Positions 1-9,151 of a stretch of DNA of 20,016 bases are shown here, in pieces. Where the stretch lies: contig JBBBWG010012068.1 of assembly GCA_037176905.1 (NCBI GenBank), positions 1 to 20,016 on the forward strand. The letters are read 5' to 3'. Positions within the stretch are counted from its first letter, which is position 1. Each line of letters begins with the position of its first letter. The notes under the pieces are model-generated. The model did no database searches. It saw only the letters and a program-made list of their open reading frames with translations, and had not been told where the DNA came from. The translations under genes and the position numbers were made by a program. Source of the stretch: Azolla pinnata (lineage: Eukaryota; Streptophyta; Polypodiopsida; Salviniales; Salviniaceae).

Positions 1-253
1 TCGGGTTCAGATCCGATCGCTCGATTGGATCGTCCTAGATCCGATTCATCGATCGCATCCGGTTTTTATATATAGGGTTCGGATCCGATCCGATCCGACT
101 CGATCCGATCTAGGTAAGCTTAGCATTCACCGCTGCCGTCTGGCATCTCTTCTTCCGAGACCGCTCCGATCGGCCAACGTAGGTATAACCCCCCTGCCAC
201 GATCTTCACAAATTATCCTCTTCATCCTCTCTCTTGTATGTATATGTATATAG
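1..253 (+). other. 3' part of an intron upstream of the last PAL exon
   Basis: No reading frame here matches the PAL residues that should precede the exon at 254, so this is read as intron whose 5' exon lies outside the window. The end looks like a plant 3' splice site: a pyrimidine-rich tract at about 213-235, then a TA-rich stretch and an AG at 252-253. The first 120 bases are rich in GATCCGATC words (for example 81-106), a simple-sequence bias rather than coding. A good donor-like AG/GTAAGC lies at about 111-117, so a short non-PAL upstream exon cannot be fully excluded. Confidence 0.6.
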
Positions 254-805
254 GCGGTGGAGAGCGAGCACGTGTTCACTTATGCCGACGATCCGACCAG
301 CGCCGCGTACCCGCTCATGCAGAAGCTGCGCCAGGTCATGGTGGAGCACGCGCTCAAGAACGCGGGCGACGCCGAGCGCAACGAGAAGACGTCGATCCTC
401 GCGCGCATCCCCGTGTTCGAGGAGGAGCTCGTCTCGCAGCTCCCGGCCGAGCTCGTGAATGTCCGGGCAGCCTTCGACAAAGCACAGTATTCGTCCTCCG
501 CAGTTTCCGGACAAGCTCAAGCTCAACCACAATCACAACAACAACAACAACAACAACAACAGCACGAGGCGCAACAACCGCACCATGGCATTGTGCTCCT
601 GCCCAACAAGATCCTCGAGTCGCGATCGTTCCCGCTGTACCACTTCGTGCGGCAGCACGTCGGGACGCAGCTCCTCGCCGGCACTCGCAACCGCTCCCCC
701 GGCCAAGACTTTGAGCTCGTGTTCGACGCCATCTCGGACGGGCAGCTCATCACGCCGCTCCTCGACTGCCTCGCCGGCTGGTCCCCCGCCTCCATCGAAT
801 GCTGA
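254..805 (+). CDS. PAL: Phenylalanine ammonia-lyase, C-terminal exon (5' partial)
   Basis: PAL deaminates L-phenylalanine to trans-cinnamate, the entry step of phenylpropanoid (lignin, flavonoid) synthesis, as a cytosolic tetramer. The exon opens at GCG-GTG-GAG after the AG at 252-253 and encodes about 183 residues ending at TGA 803-805. Family landmarks in order are EHVFTYADDP, SAAYPLMQKLRQVMVEHAL, an FEEEL block, SRSFPLYHFVRQHVGTQLL, RSPGQDFELVF, LITPLLDCLAGW and a terminal Cys; all belong to the PAL C-terminal helical region. The catalytic MIO Ala-Ser-Gly lies upstream, outside the window. Between the EL(V/E)-NVRAAF helix and the SRSFPLY block, where the family normally has a short linker, there is a Ser/Gln/His-rich insert of roughly 30 residues with nine consecutive Gln. 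The exon is GC-rich compared with its flanks. The first codon is a splice junction, not a translation start. Identity is confident; whether the gene is functional cannot be judged from this part. Confidence 0.9.
   Translation, partial: AVESEHVFTYADDPTSAAYPLMQKLRQVMVEHALKNAGDAERNEKTSILARIPVFEEELVSQLPAELVNVRAAFDKAQYSSSAVSGQAQAQPQSQQQQQQQQQHEAQQPHHGIVLLPNKILESRSFPLYHFVRQHVGTQLLAGTRNRSPGQDFELVFDAISDGQLITPLLDCLAGWSPASIEC
536..562 (+). repeat. In-frame CAA/CAG microsatellite encoding polyGln in PAL
   Basis: Eight CAA codons followed by one CAG encode nine consecutive glutamines, preceded by an Ala-Gln/Pro-Gln/Ser-Gln stretch and followed by His/Gln residues. The repeat keeps the PAL frame open and sits in the linker between two conserved blocks. 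Confidence 0.95.
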
Positions 806-1215
806 CCTGACTTGCCTTTGACTTGACTCGGCTCGACTCCGACTTTGACTTGGCACAATCTACCCACTCTATAGGCCTCATCAGCTTCAGAAGAAACAAA
901 CAAACAAACAAACAAACAAGCAAGCAAGCAAACAAAACAAAACACACCGATCCGTCGTCGTCCGCGTCTTTGTCATGTCATGTCCAGTCTCGGTCGTTGG
1001 AAGAGCATTGCTTGCAGCATTGCTAATCTATCATTCCCTTTATGTGTTTCTTCTTCTACTCCTACTCCTGCTTGTGGTGCTAAATGCACTGATCAGCTCA
1101 TCTCTGACCCTTCTACTCCTCTCGGTCGCCGCTGCCGCCAGCGCTTCTGCTTGCACAGCCATTGGTTTGTTTTTCTTCCTTGAAATCTTTGTAATGTAAT
1201 TTCTTTCGTGTGTAA
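806..1215 (+). other. PAL 3' UTR and flank with an AAAC-type microsatellite
   Basis: Directly after the PAL stop there is no conserved coding sequence. An (AAAC)n-like tract lies at about 893-942. A TGTAATGTAA word near 1190-1200 in a T-rich context would suit a plant far-upstream polyadenylation element, so the transcript may end at about 1200-1230. The exact end is inferred. Confidence 0.45.
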
Positions 1216-2201
1216 ACCCCCCCCCCCCCGTCTCGTGCCATGGCTTCTGCATGGGTATACAGACATCTAAGCACGGATTCGAGCCGGCCCGATCCAAACA
1301 CCTAGGGACAAGCTAAAAACTCGTATGGTCGTCTGTGTCGCAAGTAGGAGCGAGTTGGTCGCTCAAATCCAAGCTCTCGGACCGGGCTCCTGCGCGCATC
1401 GCATTTTTGTTTTTTTCCAAACAAGAGACTCGTATCACGATCCGAGCACACGCCATGGTGAGCGAGCGAGCGAGAGGAGAAATCGGTCCAGAAGAAGAAG
1501 CCGCGAGCTCCGTAAGCGCCCAGAGATGGAGCTCTCGGAATCGGATCGGACTCGGAACCGAAGGGCTCGAGGGATGTGTCCCCGAGGCGTACATAAACAA
1601 AAATAAAGAAAGAGATGGGAATAGAGAAAAAATCGCGGCCGTGCGCGTGGGTTCCGCCGGGGGTACCGATGGGACGCAAATGTGCATGCGGATATTATGC
1701 GTGGTCAAGGGAAGCGGGCGGGGCACACTGGAACAGGTATCTTGTGGGCACATGAGATCTTCGCTTTGTTGCATCAGTTAATGAAGTCGCGAAGCATGAA
1801 GCGCATGCATGCAATGGGACATGCGATGCACGTGGGGTGGTCGCGGAGATGGTCGAAAGCCGACTAGTTAGAACTAGAACTTGCGTCGTTCCACATGTTC
1901 TGGGGACCACCAACCATGTAAGTGGACACAGATCCGATCCTCCTCGCTCCTTGGCACTACTGACTGCCAACTGGGAGGAGCAACGCTGCTGCGTGCCAAG
2001 AGTCACAGCTTGTGGACGACGTTTCTTCACTGCGCCCGTCTGGTTTTGTTTTGTTTTCTTGTTTTTTTTACATGGCTCCATTGCCCCCAGTAGAATCTAC
2101 ACGGTACAACCCCGTCACCCACCAGTTGTCCGGCCCGAAACCAACGATTGTGTGGTGGGCATCGTCGCAGCACCGCGTGTCTTTTGTCTGACATCAGCTC
2201 T
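1216..2201. other. Intergenic, no supported gene
   Basis: A 13-base C run lies at 1217-1229. Open frames occur on both strands between 1300 and 2300, but their composition is low-complexity and I recognise no domain. An A-rich stretch near 1598-1630 has AATAAA-like words. I see nothing else that can be annotated. Confidence 0.5.
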
Positions 2202-2318
2202 CGATGATGATGATGGTGGTGACGATGATGGTGGTGATGGTGATGATGAAGAAGAAGATGATGATGATGATGATGTTGATGGTGATGATGATGCTGATGG
2301 TGGTGATGTTGATGATGG
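2202..2318 (+). repeat. Interrupted (GAT/GGT)n trinucleotide microsatellite
   Basis: About 117 bases built almost entirely from GAT with GGT, GAA and GCT interruptions. It produces long poly-Asp or poly-Met frames that are artefacts of the repeat. Confidence 0.95.
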
Positions 2319-2443
2319 CTAGCTATACCCTGCCCCAGACTGCAGCCGTATTAGAAGTGTCGATCACCCTCAGGCCTCTGTACAAGAGGCTTCTGTATAG
2401 TAATATCCAACGGATTCATCGATTCTCTCCTAAATTGACCTTG

Positions 2444-2469
2444 TCTCTCTCTCTCTCTCTCTCTCTCTC
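2444..2469 (+). repeat. (TC)n microsatellite
   Basis: Thirteen TC dinucleotides in a row. A short TTTC repeat follows at 2672-2687. Confidence 0.95.
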
Positions 2470-3599
2470 ATGACATTTCGCCGACCAATGCTCTTTCTTG
2501 GTATGAAAACATAAGATAAACTAGTGGTTAGTAATCGTCGTAGCTGGCTGCCCTTTTTGTTTTCCCTGGGCCTTCTCTGGCATGCACATTGGTTGGATAC
2601 ACATCTCATTATTGTATTGTTTCTATCTCTTGGGCCATGCCTCGCCTGTAAAAGAAGAAGACGTTAATATATCTTTCTTTCTTTCTTAGTGGCCACGATC
2701 AAGATTCAGGATTCGGGGACTGGTAAAATGCATGCCAGATCTACTCCCTCTGCTATCATATCACCGTCCTCGTCAGCATCATCAGCATCATCATCTCCTC
2801 TGCATTTCTGGCTAGATGCGAATGTAGAACTTGGCGCCGATCCGAACATCATCTAAAAGTCGGCATATCTTATCCAAACTCGATCTCTTGACTATGCAAA
2901 GCGTTTTCTATCTATCGCCTTAATTGTCGGACGATTGCTAGCCACTGGACAACTTAATCGGTAAAAGGGTATCCAGGCACACGATAAAGAACAGATAGAT
3001 GCATGCCAAGGAGAAGACGAAGCTTCTCAACTAACCCAAAACAATCCATCTGGCCGAACGTGGAGTGAAATCAAGGTAAGAAAAAAATCTTCTTGTACAA
3101 GCTTTTGCAGGGCCAATATGTTTGAGATTGCAACGAACCCATGTCGATCAGAAAAGAGAAAAACGATTGCATGATTCATGACATGCTCAATGAGGCTTGG
3201 TCCTACGTGTCCGCGGCCGAATTCACAAGTTTACATGCATGTACGATCACGATTCGATGCATGTGAGGTGGGCTTGCATCTACATAATGACGGTAGGTAG
3301 TTCTAGCACCTCATAGAAAAGTTCATACTGCAATGTCATGATCCTTGGTTAAGTAGCTAGCTTGCCAGCTTTGCCAATCCGTTGTGGCTCCTGATCATCT
3401 GGCTCTAATGTCATGCGTAATTAAATATCACTAAACCCCACTCGTCAGTAAACAATAGCATGGAAACACTATTAGCAAGATGCTCAAGTAACAGCTAGAC
3501 TAACAATTTTTTAATTGTTTCTAACTATTTGATTAGTTATTTAAAGAGTTAGATCCCCTATCCAATCCCTCACCACAATATCTAGCTAGCATCGGGCCT
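2470..3599. other. Intergenic, no gene seen
   Basis: No open frame of useful length and no recognisable domain. Contents are a TTTC microsatellite (2672-2687), CATCAG/TCATCA-type words near 2772-2800 and several ATGCATG palindromic words (for example about 3233-3262). Nothing else could be supported. Confidence 0.5.
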
Positions 3600-4015
3600 G
3601 GCTCGATCAAACCGACCAAACTGTAGTTTCAAAGGGGGTTGGCTTGGCATAAGCAAGCTGAGGTTTAGCTCAGCTTAAAGAAATCCGGTTCAGTTCGGTT
3701 TGGGAGGTGGGTAGTTTAGTTCGGTTTGATTCATGTGGTTATTAGTTCAGTTCAGTCTGGTTTGGTTCGCTTTTATCTTGACCTCGGTAAAATAGTTGAT
3801 GTTCTCAATTATTGGGACCATTTAAACCACGGTTCAGTTCTAAACTCTTTAGAAATGGTTCAATTGAGTTTTGTAATTGAGGGAATGGTTCGATTCAATT
3901 CTTTACTTTACCAAACCGATTTGGATCAGTTTGAAGCTTTTAACCAATAATATGGTTCAGCTCAGTTCAGTTCGTTCTACTATGCAAAAACTGAACTGAA
4001 TCGGAACCGAACCTA
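3600..4015. repeat. Degenerate repeat rich in GGTTCAGTT/CGGTTTG words
   Basis: Words such as GGTTCAGTTCGGTTTGG recur in one orientation (about 3687-3703, 3718-3728, 3746-3769, 3830-3840, 3953-3975). Opposite-orientation words (AAACCGACC at about 3609; CTGAACTGAATC and GGAACCGAACC at about 3987-4013) lie at the two edges, giving an imperfect inverted arrangement. No coding potential or terminal motif proves a transposon. It could be a decayed non-autonomous element or locally expanded simple sequence. Confidence 0.5.
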
Positions 4016-4353
4016 GCCCATACATGTCTCTTGATTTCACCCACAACAGCACAAAGTGTAACTAGATCACGTATCTCCGTTTATTAACATGTAACTTCTT
4101 AGTTACACGAGCATCGATTCGCATTCGAACGCCGATCTTCTGCTAGATGCATTTCCAAGGCAGCTTCACCTTCCAAGTGAAATGACGAAGGATCATGACG
4201 AGTGGGTCTTCAGCTAGATGCATTTCTTGTGGGCCAATCGTAAACTCCCTTGAGTTCCTTCGCTTGATAGCTCGTGCTAGCCCCTCATTTGTGCCCTCAT
4301 AATTTCGTCAGTATCCGATGTCAGAGATTTTGAACCAGATCACTCCTTAAATT

Positions 4354-4580
4354 GTCGACTCATCTCATCTAAATCTAGGCATTAATAGCCATCAGTCGTC
4401 ACCCAAGTCTCATCTGAATCAAGCCTGATTAGGCACCGATGGCTGCCTAATCTCATCTAAACCTAGGGCTGATCAAGCATCGGTCATCGCCTAATCTCAT
4501 CATCTCAATCTAGGCCTCGTTAGGGCATCGATCGTCGCCTAATCTCATCTACTAAATCTATAGCATCGATTGATGTCATC
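4354..4580 (+). repeat. Degenerate tandem repeat, about 41-48 bp unit, five copies
   Basis: The core CCTAATCTCATCT recurs with units starting near 4358, 4405, 4446, 4490 and 4538. Each core is followed by an A/C-rich CTAGGC-type word and a GCATCGGTCGTCG-type word. The array ends less than 100 bases before the PPR reading frame and so lies in its promoter or leader. Confidence 0.8.
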
Positions 4581-4620
4581 TGGAATCCAAATGCAAGTCT
4601 TGATCAGTGTTTAGCAAGAA

Positions 4621-4709
4621 ATGCGTATGAGTTCCCAAGAGACCTTTTGATAAAGATGGGGTTGTGGGCGATGGCAGGGGAGCGATGCGCGGGAGCATCG
4701 TGGAATTGA
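4621..4709 (+). promoter_or_regulatory. Two short upstream ORFs ahead of the PPR start
   Basis: One uORF runs from ATG 4621 to TGA 4648-4650 (9 codons plus stop). A second runs from ATG 4656 to TGA 4707-4709 (17 codons plus stop) and overlaps the PPR start at 4685 in another frame. If the mRNA starts upstream of 4621, scanning ribosomes meet these ATGs first. They matter only if the leader is not spliced out. Confidence 0.4.
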
Positions 4710-7486
4710 CGAAGCAAGGATGCTGCTCCGAGACGCAGATCAAGCTATGGGAGAGCCTCTTCTCCAATCCTGCAGACTGGCTCGACTACAGGCAATCGAA
4801 GAGGAGCTCTGCATACCCTGACTTCCGCCATCGATCCACGAAGCAGCCCTTGTGGCTCAACAGCGCCCACAAACCCGCTTGGGTAGACTCTACCTTGATT
4901 CGGTACAAGCTCGATGCTTCTCTGCTTGCCCACCTCTCGCAATGTGGCTCCCTTGAATGCGCCCTCCACACTCTGCTTGCTCTGCCATCGCTTCAGGGCG
5001 TGCTTTCTTGGAGGTCTATCTTCTCGGGGTTTGTCGGGCATGGCCGTTGCTACGAAGCTCTCCGGATGCACTCCTACATGCGGGAATCCGGATTCGAACC
5101 CGACCGCTACGTGTTCGTGAGCCTCTTGAAAGCCTGTGCAAGCCGGAAAGATTGCGAAGAAGGTCGAAAGCTTCACTCCGAATCTGTCGAACGATGGTGG
5201 CTCGCTCTCGATGTGTACATGGGCAGCAGCCTTGTCAGCATGTACGGCAAATGCGGGCATGTAGCCGAAAGCGAGAGGGTTTTCTGCGATCTGCCCTCTC
5301 GTAATGTGGTCACTTGGAACACGATGCTGTCGGTTTATGTCGAACATGGCCATGGTGTCAGGGCATTGTTGCTCTACAGGCAAATGCAGGAAGAAGGGGA
5401 GAAACCCAATTACCTGACATATGTGGCGATGCTTCAAGCTTGTAGCATTCTTTCTCTCGACGGATGTGACCAGCATATGTTGGTTCATGGAGAAGAGGAA
5501 GAGGAAGCTTGCCTCTGCATTGGCCGAGCGATGCATTCTGATGCTCGGAAACAGAGCTTGGATTCACACCCCCACGTCGGGAACACGCTCATGGCGATGT
5601 ATGGTAAGTTTGGCAAACTCGGCGAAGCAGAGAACGTGTTTTCTGCTTTGCCGCATTCTGATGCAATCACATGCAATGTTATCCTTCTTGCACATGTGGA
5701 GCATGGACGAGCACAAGATGCACTGAAGCTACACAAGCTGATGTTTGAAGAGGGCGTAAGCCCAGATGCACACACGTTTGCGATATCACTTCAAGCTTGT
5801 AGCAACCTTGTCGATGAAGAAGATGCTGCCACGGACATGAGGGCAGTAGCTGGAGATATTGGGCTTGCTTTACATGCTGATGTGGAAAGAAAGGGATTTG
5901 AAGAGGATTCTGTTATTGTTAGTGCATTGGTGAGTTTGTATGGGAAGTGTGGAATGGTGGAAGAGGCTGAAACTGTTTTCCGTGAATCGGCCAATGTCGA
6001 TGATGTTGTTGCATGGAGCACGGTGCTATCAGCTTATGTTGAAAATGGTCTTGGAAGGAAGGCTTTACTGGCTTATAGGCAAATGCAAGAAGAGGGCGTG
6101 GAAATAGATGAACATGCACTGGTCGTTGCCCTTCAGGCATGTGGTACTCTTCTACAAACTCAAGAATGTATAATGAATGCACAAGAGGAATTCTTGACCT
6201 TGACTACGGCTGGGGATATTGGTCACGCGTTGCATGGTGATGCTCGTAGGAAGGGGTATACATTTCATCCGCATGTTCATAATAGCCTCATCAGCATGTA
6301 TGGGAAGTGTGGAAAGCTCATGGAAGCACAACAAGTGTTCTGCTGTGAGTTTCCTCCGAGAAACGTGGTATCCTGGAATGTCATGCTTTCAGCTTTTGTT
6401 GAGCAAGGGGAAATAGTTGAAGCCCTGCAATTATACAAGCATGTACTGCTGGAAAATGTGGTTCCCGACGATTTGATGTACCTTATCATGTTCCAAGCGT
6501 GTGGTAGGTTCGCAGAGAAGGATGGAGTGATGGTGGAGGGAAAGCCGGTAAAGTCAGCAGCATTGCTAGAAATCGGCGAAGCGCTGCATATAGATGCCCT
6601 ACGAAGCGGGCTTATCCTTGGTGCATTTGTCTATAACACCCTTGTAAACATGTACATTAAGAACGGGAGCCTCAAGGAGGCGCTAAAAGTGCTCGATGAT
6701 TCACCCCACCATGATTGCTTCCCATGGAATACGGTCCTGTCTGCGTTCGTCGAGCAAGGTCCTGCCAAGGAGGCGTTGCAGGTATACGAGAAGATGCATA
6801 AGAATCGTATACCATTTTCACCTTCCAGCATTGTCTCCTGCTTGCAAGCCTGTGGCGAATCGAGCTGTTTGCAGATATGCAGGCAACTTCATGCTGGCAT
6901 TGTCTCAGCCGGAGATGAAGCAAGCTTGACGGTAGCAAACACATTAATTCATGCATATGGAAGCTGTGGAAGCATGGAAGATGGTCAAGGAGCCTTCAAT
7001 GTACTTCTTTGCCCAGATTTGGTATCATGGAATGCATACATTAGTGGTCATGCTCGACAAGGGAAGAGCTCCCAGTGTTGTCTAGAGAAGATGAGGGAAA
7101 CCGGTATCGATCCGAACAGGGTCACATTCCTTTCCCTTATCTCAGCTTGTAGCCATGGTGGGGACATCCATAGAGGTCTAGAATACCTTGAATGTATGCA
7201 TTGGGATCATAGCATGAATCCTGACAGGAACCATCTTGCGGCTATAGTCGATCTCCTCGGCCGGGCGGGGAGCTTCAAACATGTGGAGGATCTCTTGGGG
7301 ACGATTCGGGCTCGTGCTGATCTATCGATCTGGCTACGCTTGTTGGGGCCATGTTATACACATAGCAACGCGGAGCTTGGAAGATGGGCTTTCGATCACG
7401 CAGTGCAATCGCATCCCGACAGAACGACTTTGTATGTGTGGATGTCCAACATCTATGCAGCCATTGCGGCAACGGATGGCGAATGA
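4685..7486 (+). CDS. PLS-class PPR protein with N-terminal PDF-like motif
   Basis: Sequence-specific RNA-binding protein of the pentatricopeptide repeat family, which acts in plastid or mitochondrial RNA editing, splicing or stability. The first in-frame ATG is at 4685; the frame is open back to the stop at 4628-4630 but without an earlier ATG. That gives 933 residues without introns. Residues 21-59 (LWESLFSNPADWLDYR, then PDFRHR, then LWLN) resemble the PDF motif of OSB proteins. PPR triplets follow, anchored by WN-type motifs near residues 108, 210, 329, 443, 563, 680 and 781, each with MYGKCG-like and LQAC-like signatures. The C-terminus has an HLAAIVDLLGRAG block and an E-like MSNIYAA block, then ends at TGA 7484-7486. 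There is no DYW deaminase domain. Four triplets carry acidic or variable inserts of roughly 12-20 residues after the QAC motif (about 254-276, 373-393, 487-508, 607-628). No transit peptide fits before the PDF-like motif, so an upstream exon is possible (CAG/G acceptor at 4675-4677). The RNA target is unknown. Confidence 0.88.
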   Translation: MRGSIVELTKQGCCSETQIKLWESLFSNPADWLDYRQSKRSSAYPDFRHRSTKQPLWLNSAHKPAWVDSTLIRYKLDASLLAHLSQCGSLECALHTLLALPSLQGVLSWRSIFSGFVGHGRCYEALRMHSYMRESGFEPDRYVFVSLLKACASRKDCEEGRKLHSESVERWWLALDVYMGSSLVSMYGKCGHVAESERVFCDLPSRNVVTWNTMLSVYVEHGHGVRALLLYRQMQEEGEKPNYLTYVAMLQACSILSLDGCDQHMLVHGEEEEEACLCIGRAMHSDARKQSLDSHPHVGNTLMAMYGKFGKLGEAENVFSALPHSDAITCNVILLAHVEHGRAQDALKLHKLMFEEGVSPDAHTFAISLQACSNLVDEEDAATDMRAVAGDIGLALHADVERKGFEEDSVIVSALVSLYGKCGMVEEAETVFRESANVDDVVAWSTVLSAYVENGLGRKALLAYRQMQEEGVEIDEHALVVALQACGTLLQTQECIMNAQEEFLTLTTAGDIGHALHGDARRKGYTFHPHVHNSLISMYGKCGKLMEAQQVFCCEFPPRNVVSWNVMLSAFVEQGEIVEALQLYKHVLLENVVPDDLMYLIMFQACGRFAEKDGVMVEGKPVKSAALLEIGEALHIDALRSGLILGAFVYNTLVNMYIKNGSLKEALKVLDDSPHHDCFPWNTVLSAFVEQGPAKEALQVYEKMHKNRIPFSPSSIVSCLQACGESSCLQICRQLHAGIVSAGDEASLTVANTLIHAYGSCGSMEDGQGAFNVLLCPDLVSWNAYISGHARQGKSSQCCLEKMRETGIDPNRVTFLSLISACSHGGDIHRGLEYLECMHWDHSMNPDRNHLAAIVDLLGRAGSFKHVEDLLGTIRARADLSIWLRLLGPCYTHSNAELGRWAFDHAVQSHPDRTTLYVWMSNIYAAIAATDGE

Positions 7487-7606
7487 GAATTGAAGAGGTT
7501 GAGGATGGATGATGCAGCAATGCCAGATTTGGCTGGTGATGTTGTGCCGCCAGCTCAATGTTTGTACCATTTATCGTGCCAAACAGCCGAGATTCCATGT
7601 ACATAG
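7487..7606 (+). pseudogene. In-frame remnant of the PPR E-motif beyond the TGA
   Basis: After the TGA at 7484-7486 the same frame stays open for 39 codons to TAG 7604-7606 and begins ELKRLRMDD. In fern PPR proteins, as I remember them, the SNIYAA block is followed by a similar charged helix (RMR-type) and then a Trp-containing tail. The TGA sits where Trp (TGG) would be plausible. The later residues no longer resemble the family. This is best read as a C-terminal tail lost through a stop codon; it may simply be 3' UTR now. Confidence 0.5.
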
Positions 7607-7914
7607 TAGGAATAGAACCCTCAAGGATGTGGTCACATTACGATTAGAGCCAAAGTGAACAATGTGTTCACATGTATGTATAACGACTTGATTTGCATTC
7701 TTAGCCAGATCTACAACGGTTTGGCTATCATGTCTAAAAATAAGAGTACAAACAAATATTTAGCAAGTCTGCGGAGCCAAATAGCTTCCTTTGGAGCTTC
7801 TATAGTTGAATGTATTTGGCTCCAGGGGTCCTCACTGCTACAATCTTTTGCAATTTGGATCACCCTGCAATTGCTCTGGCAGCGATAATCCAGAAACAAT
7901 TCAGCTTCAGACTT
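7607..7914. other. PPR 3' flank, no gene seen
   Basis: A/T-rich sequence between the PPR gene and the copia relic. The short open frames here have no recognisable motif. The polyadenylation site of the PPR mRNA should lie here, but no single signal stands out. Confidence 0.45.
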
Positions 7915-8465
7915 TACAACGATCTATAAGGCATATGTTTAAAATCAATGCAAACTGAAAATCACTACTCTTCGCATTGACAATAGAGGAGAATATTTCA
8001 GTACTGAATGAACTAGATATTGTGAAGAAATAGAATAAGACATGAGCATACAATACTATACAACCCACAACAAAATGGTGTTGTTGAATTAAAGAATTGG
8101 ACCCTCCTTGATGCAAGTGGCAATTCGCTGCAAGTGAGCAGATTAGGTCTTCAATTCTATCAAGAAGCAGTTACAACAACTTGCTACCTACAAAACCATT
8201 AACCACAAAAGGTTTTAGGCGAGCTAGAAACACCATATTCATTATTGTTCAAGCATAAACCTTACATTGATCATCTCCAAGTACTTGCTTCAATCGTTTA
8301 TAGCCATATTCCTATAGATAAAAGAAAGAAAGTAGATCCTCATGCAAGAAAATGCATTTTTATTGGATATGCTGAATCCTCTAGGACGAAGGCATAGAAG
8401 CTTTTTGATTTTGCAATTACTCGAGAATTTGTTTTCAGCACATGTGTTATATTGGATGAACTAAG
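7915..8465 (+). pseudogene. copia integrase relic
   Basis: Translation across frames gives ITTLRIDNRGEYFSTE, then PQQNGVVELKNWTLLDA at about 8063-8113. These match the copia integrase core around its second Asp (LRxDNGGEY) and its Glu (PQQNGVVER). Downstream comes the copia continuation: WAEAV-like residues, KPYIDHLQVLAS, DKRKKVDPHARKCIFIGY and VILDEL at about 8170-8462. In-frame stops (for example TGA after STE) show decay. Both visible catalytic acidic residues are still encoded. Confidence 0.88.
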
Positions 8466-8814
8466 TCTATTTGAGAAGTAGAAGCAATATGATTTGATAC
8501 ACAACTTCCAAAAGCATGTTCAGATTAATAATATAATAGTTTCAAATGACTCTCAAATAGAAAATTATGGTGGTCTGATTACATGAAGTTTATCCAAGCT
8601 GCAATTGCAACTCAATGAATATCAACATGATGATAATACTAGAGGCACACATTGTTTAAAGAAAGATACATATAGAGAGGTTGTAACGCCGCAAAAAGAG
8701 TTTGAGACATGGAAATTAGAAAACATAATCACAACCAATCATAATAACCAAAGAATCAAAAGTATCGTGTCTGGTAAGTGAGTACTTACAAAGAAGAAAA
8801 ATGCACATGATATA
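8466..8814 (+). pseudogene. copia spacer between integrase and RT
   Basis: A/T-rich sequence at the place where copia polyproteins have a variable linker between integrase and reverse transcriptase. No strong motif is visible, and its assignment rests only on position. Confidence 0.5.
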
Positions 8815-9151
8815 GTGACCAAATACAAGGCTGGTGTAGTTGCTTGTGGTTTTTCTCAAATTCATGGTGTGGATTTTAAAGAGACAGTTATTTCAACATT
8901 GAAGATGGTTCCATTCCGAATTATGTTTGCTCTTTCGACCAACCTTAATTTGGAACTTCACCACTAGCTGGACGTTGAAATGATATTTTTGTATGGCGAT
9001 CTTAATGAAGAGATACTCATATAACCACCACCACATTTTGAAGACTCAAAATTTCCTGAGTATGTATGGAAGATTAATCAGTCGCTATATGGTTGAAACA
9101 GTCTTCACATATGTGGCATTATAAGCTACATACATTTCTTGTGTTTGTCAT

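Noticed and set aside
523..945. - strand frames with poly-Cys and poly-Leu
   Set aside because: They are shadows of the PAL exon polyglutamine codons and the AAAC repeat.
1837..2322. 161-codon + strand frame
   Set aside because: Its second half is the GAT microsatellite read as poly-Asp and the first half has no recognisable content.
4664..4684. GTG start at 4664 for the PPR protein
   Set aside because: Nuclear plant genes initiate at ATG; the first in-frame ATG is 4685.
4745..5536. 263-codon - strand frame
   Set aside because: It is the antisense shadow of the PPR gene, whose + strand shows clear repeats.
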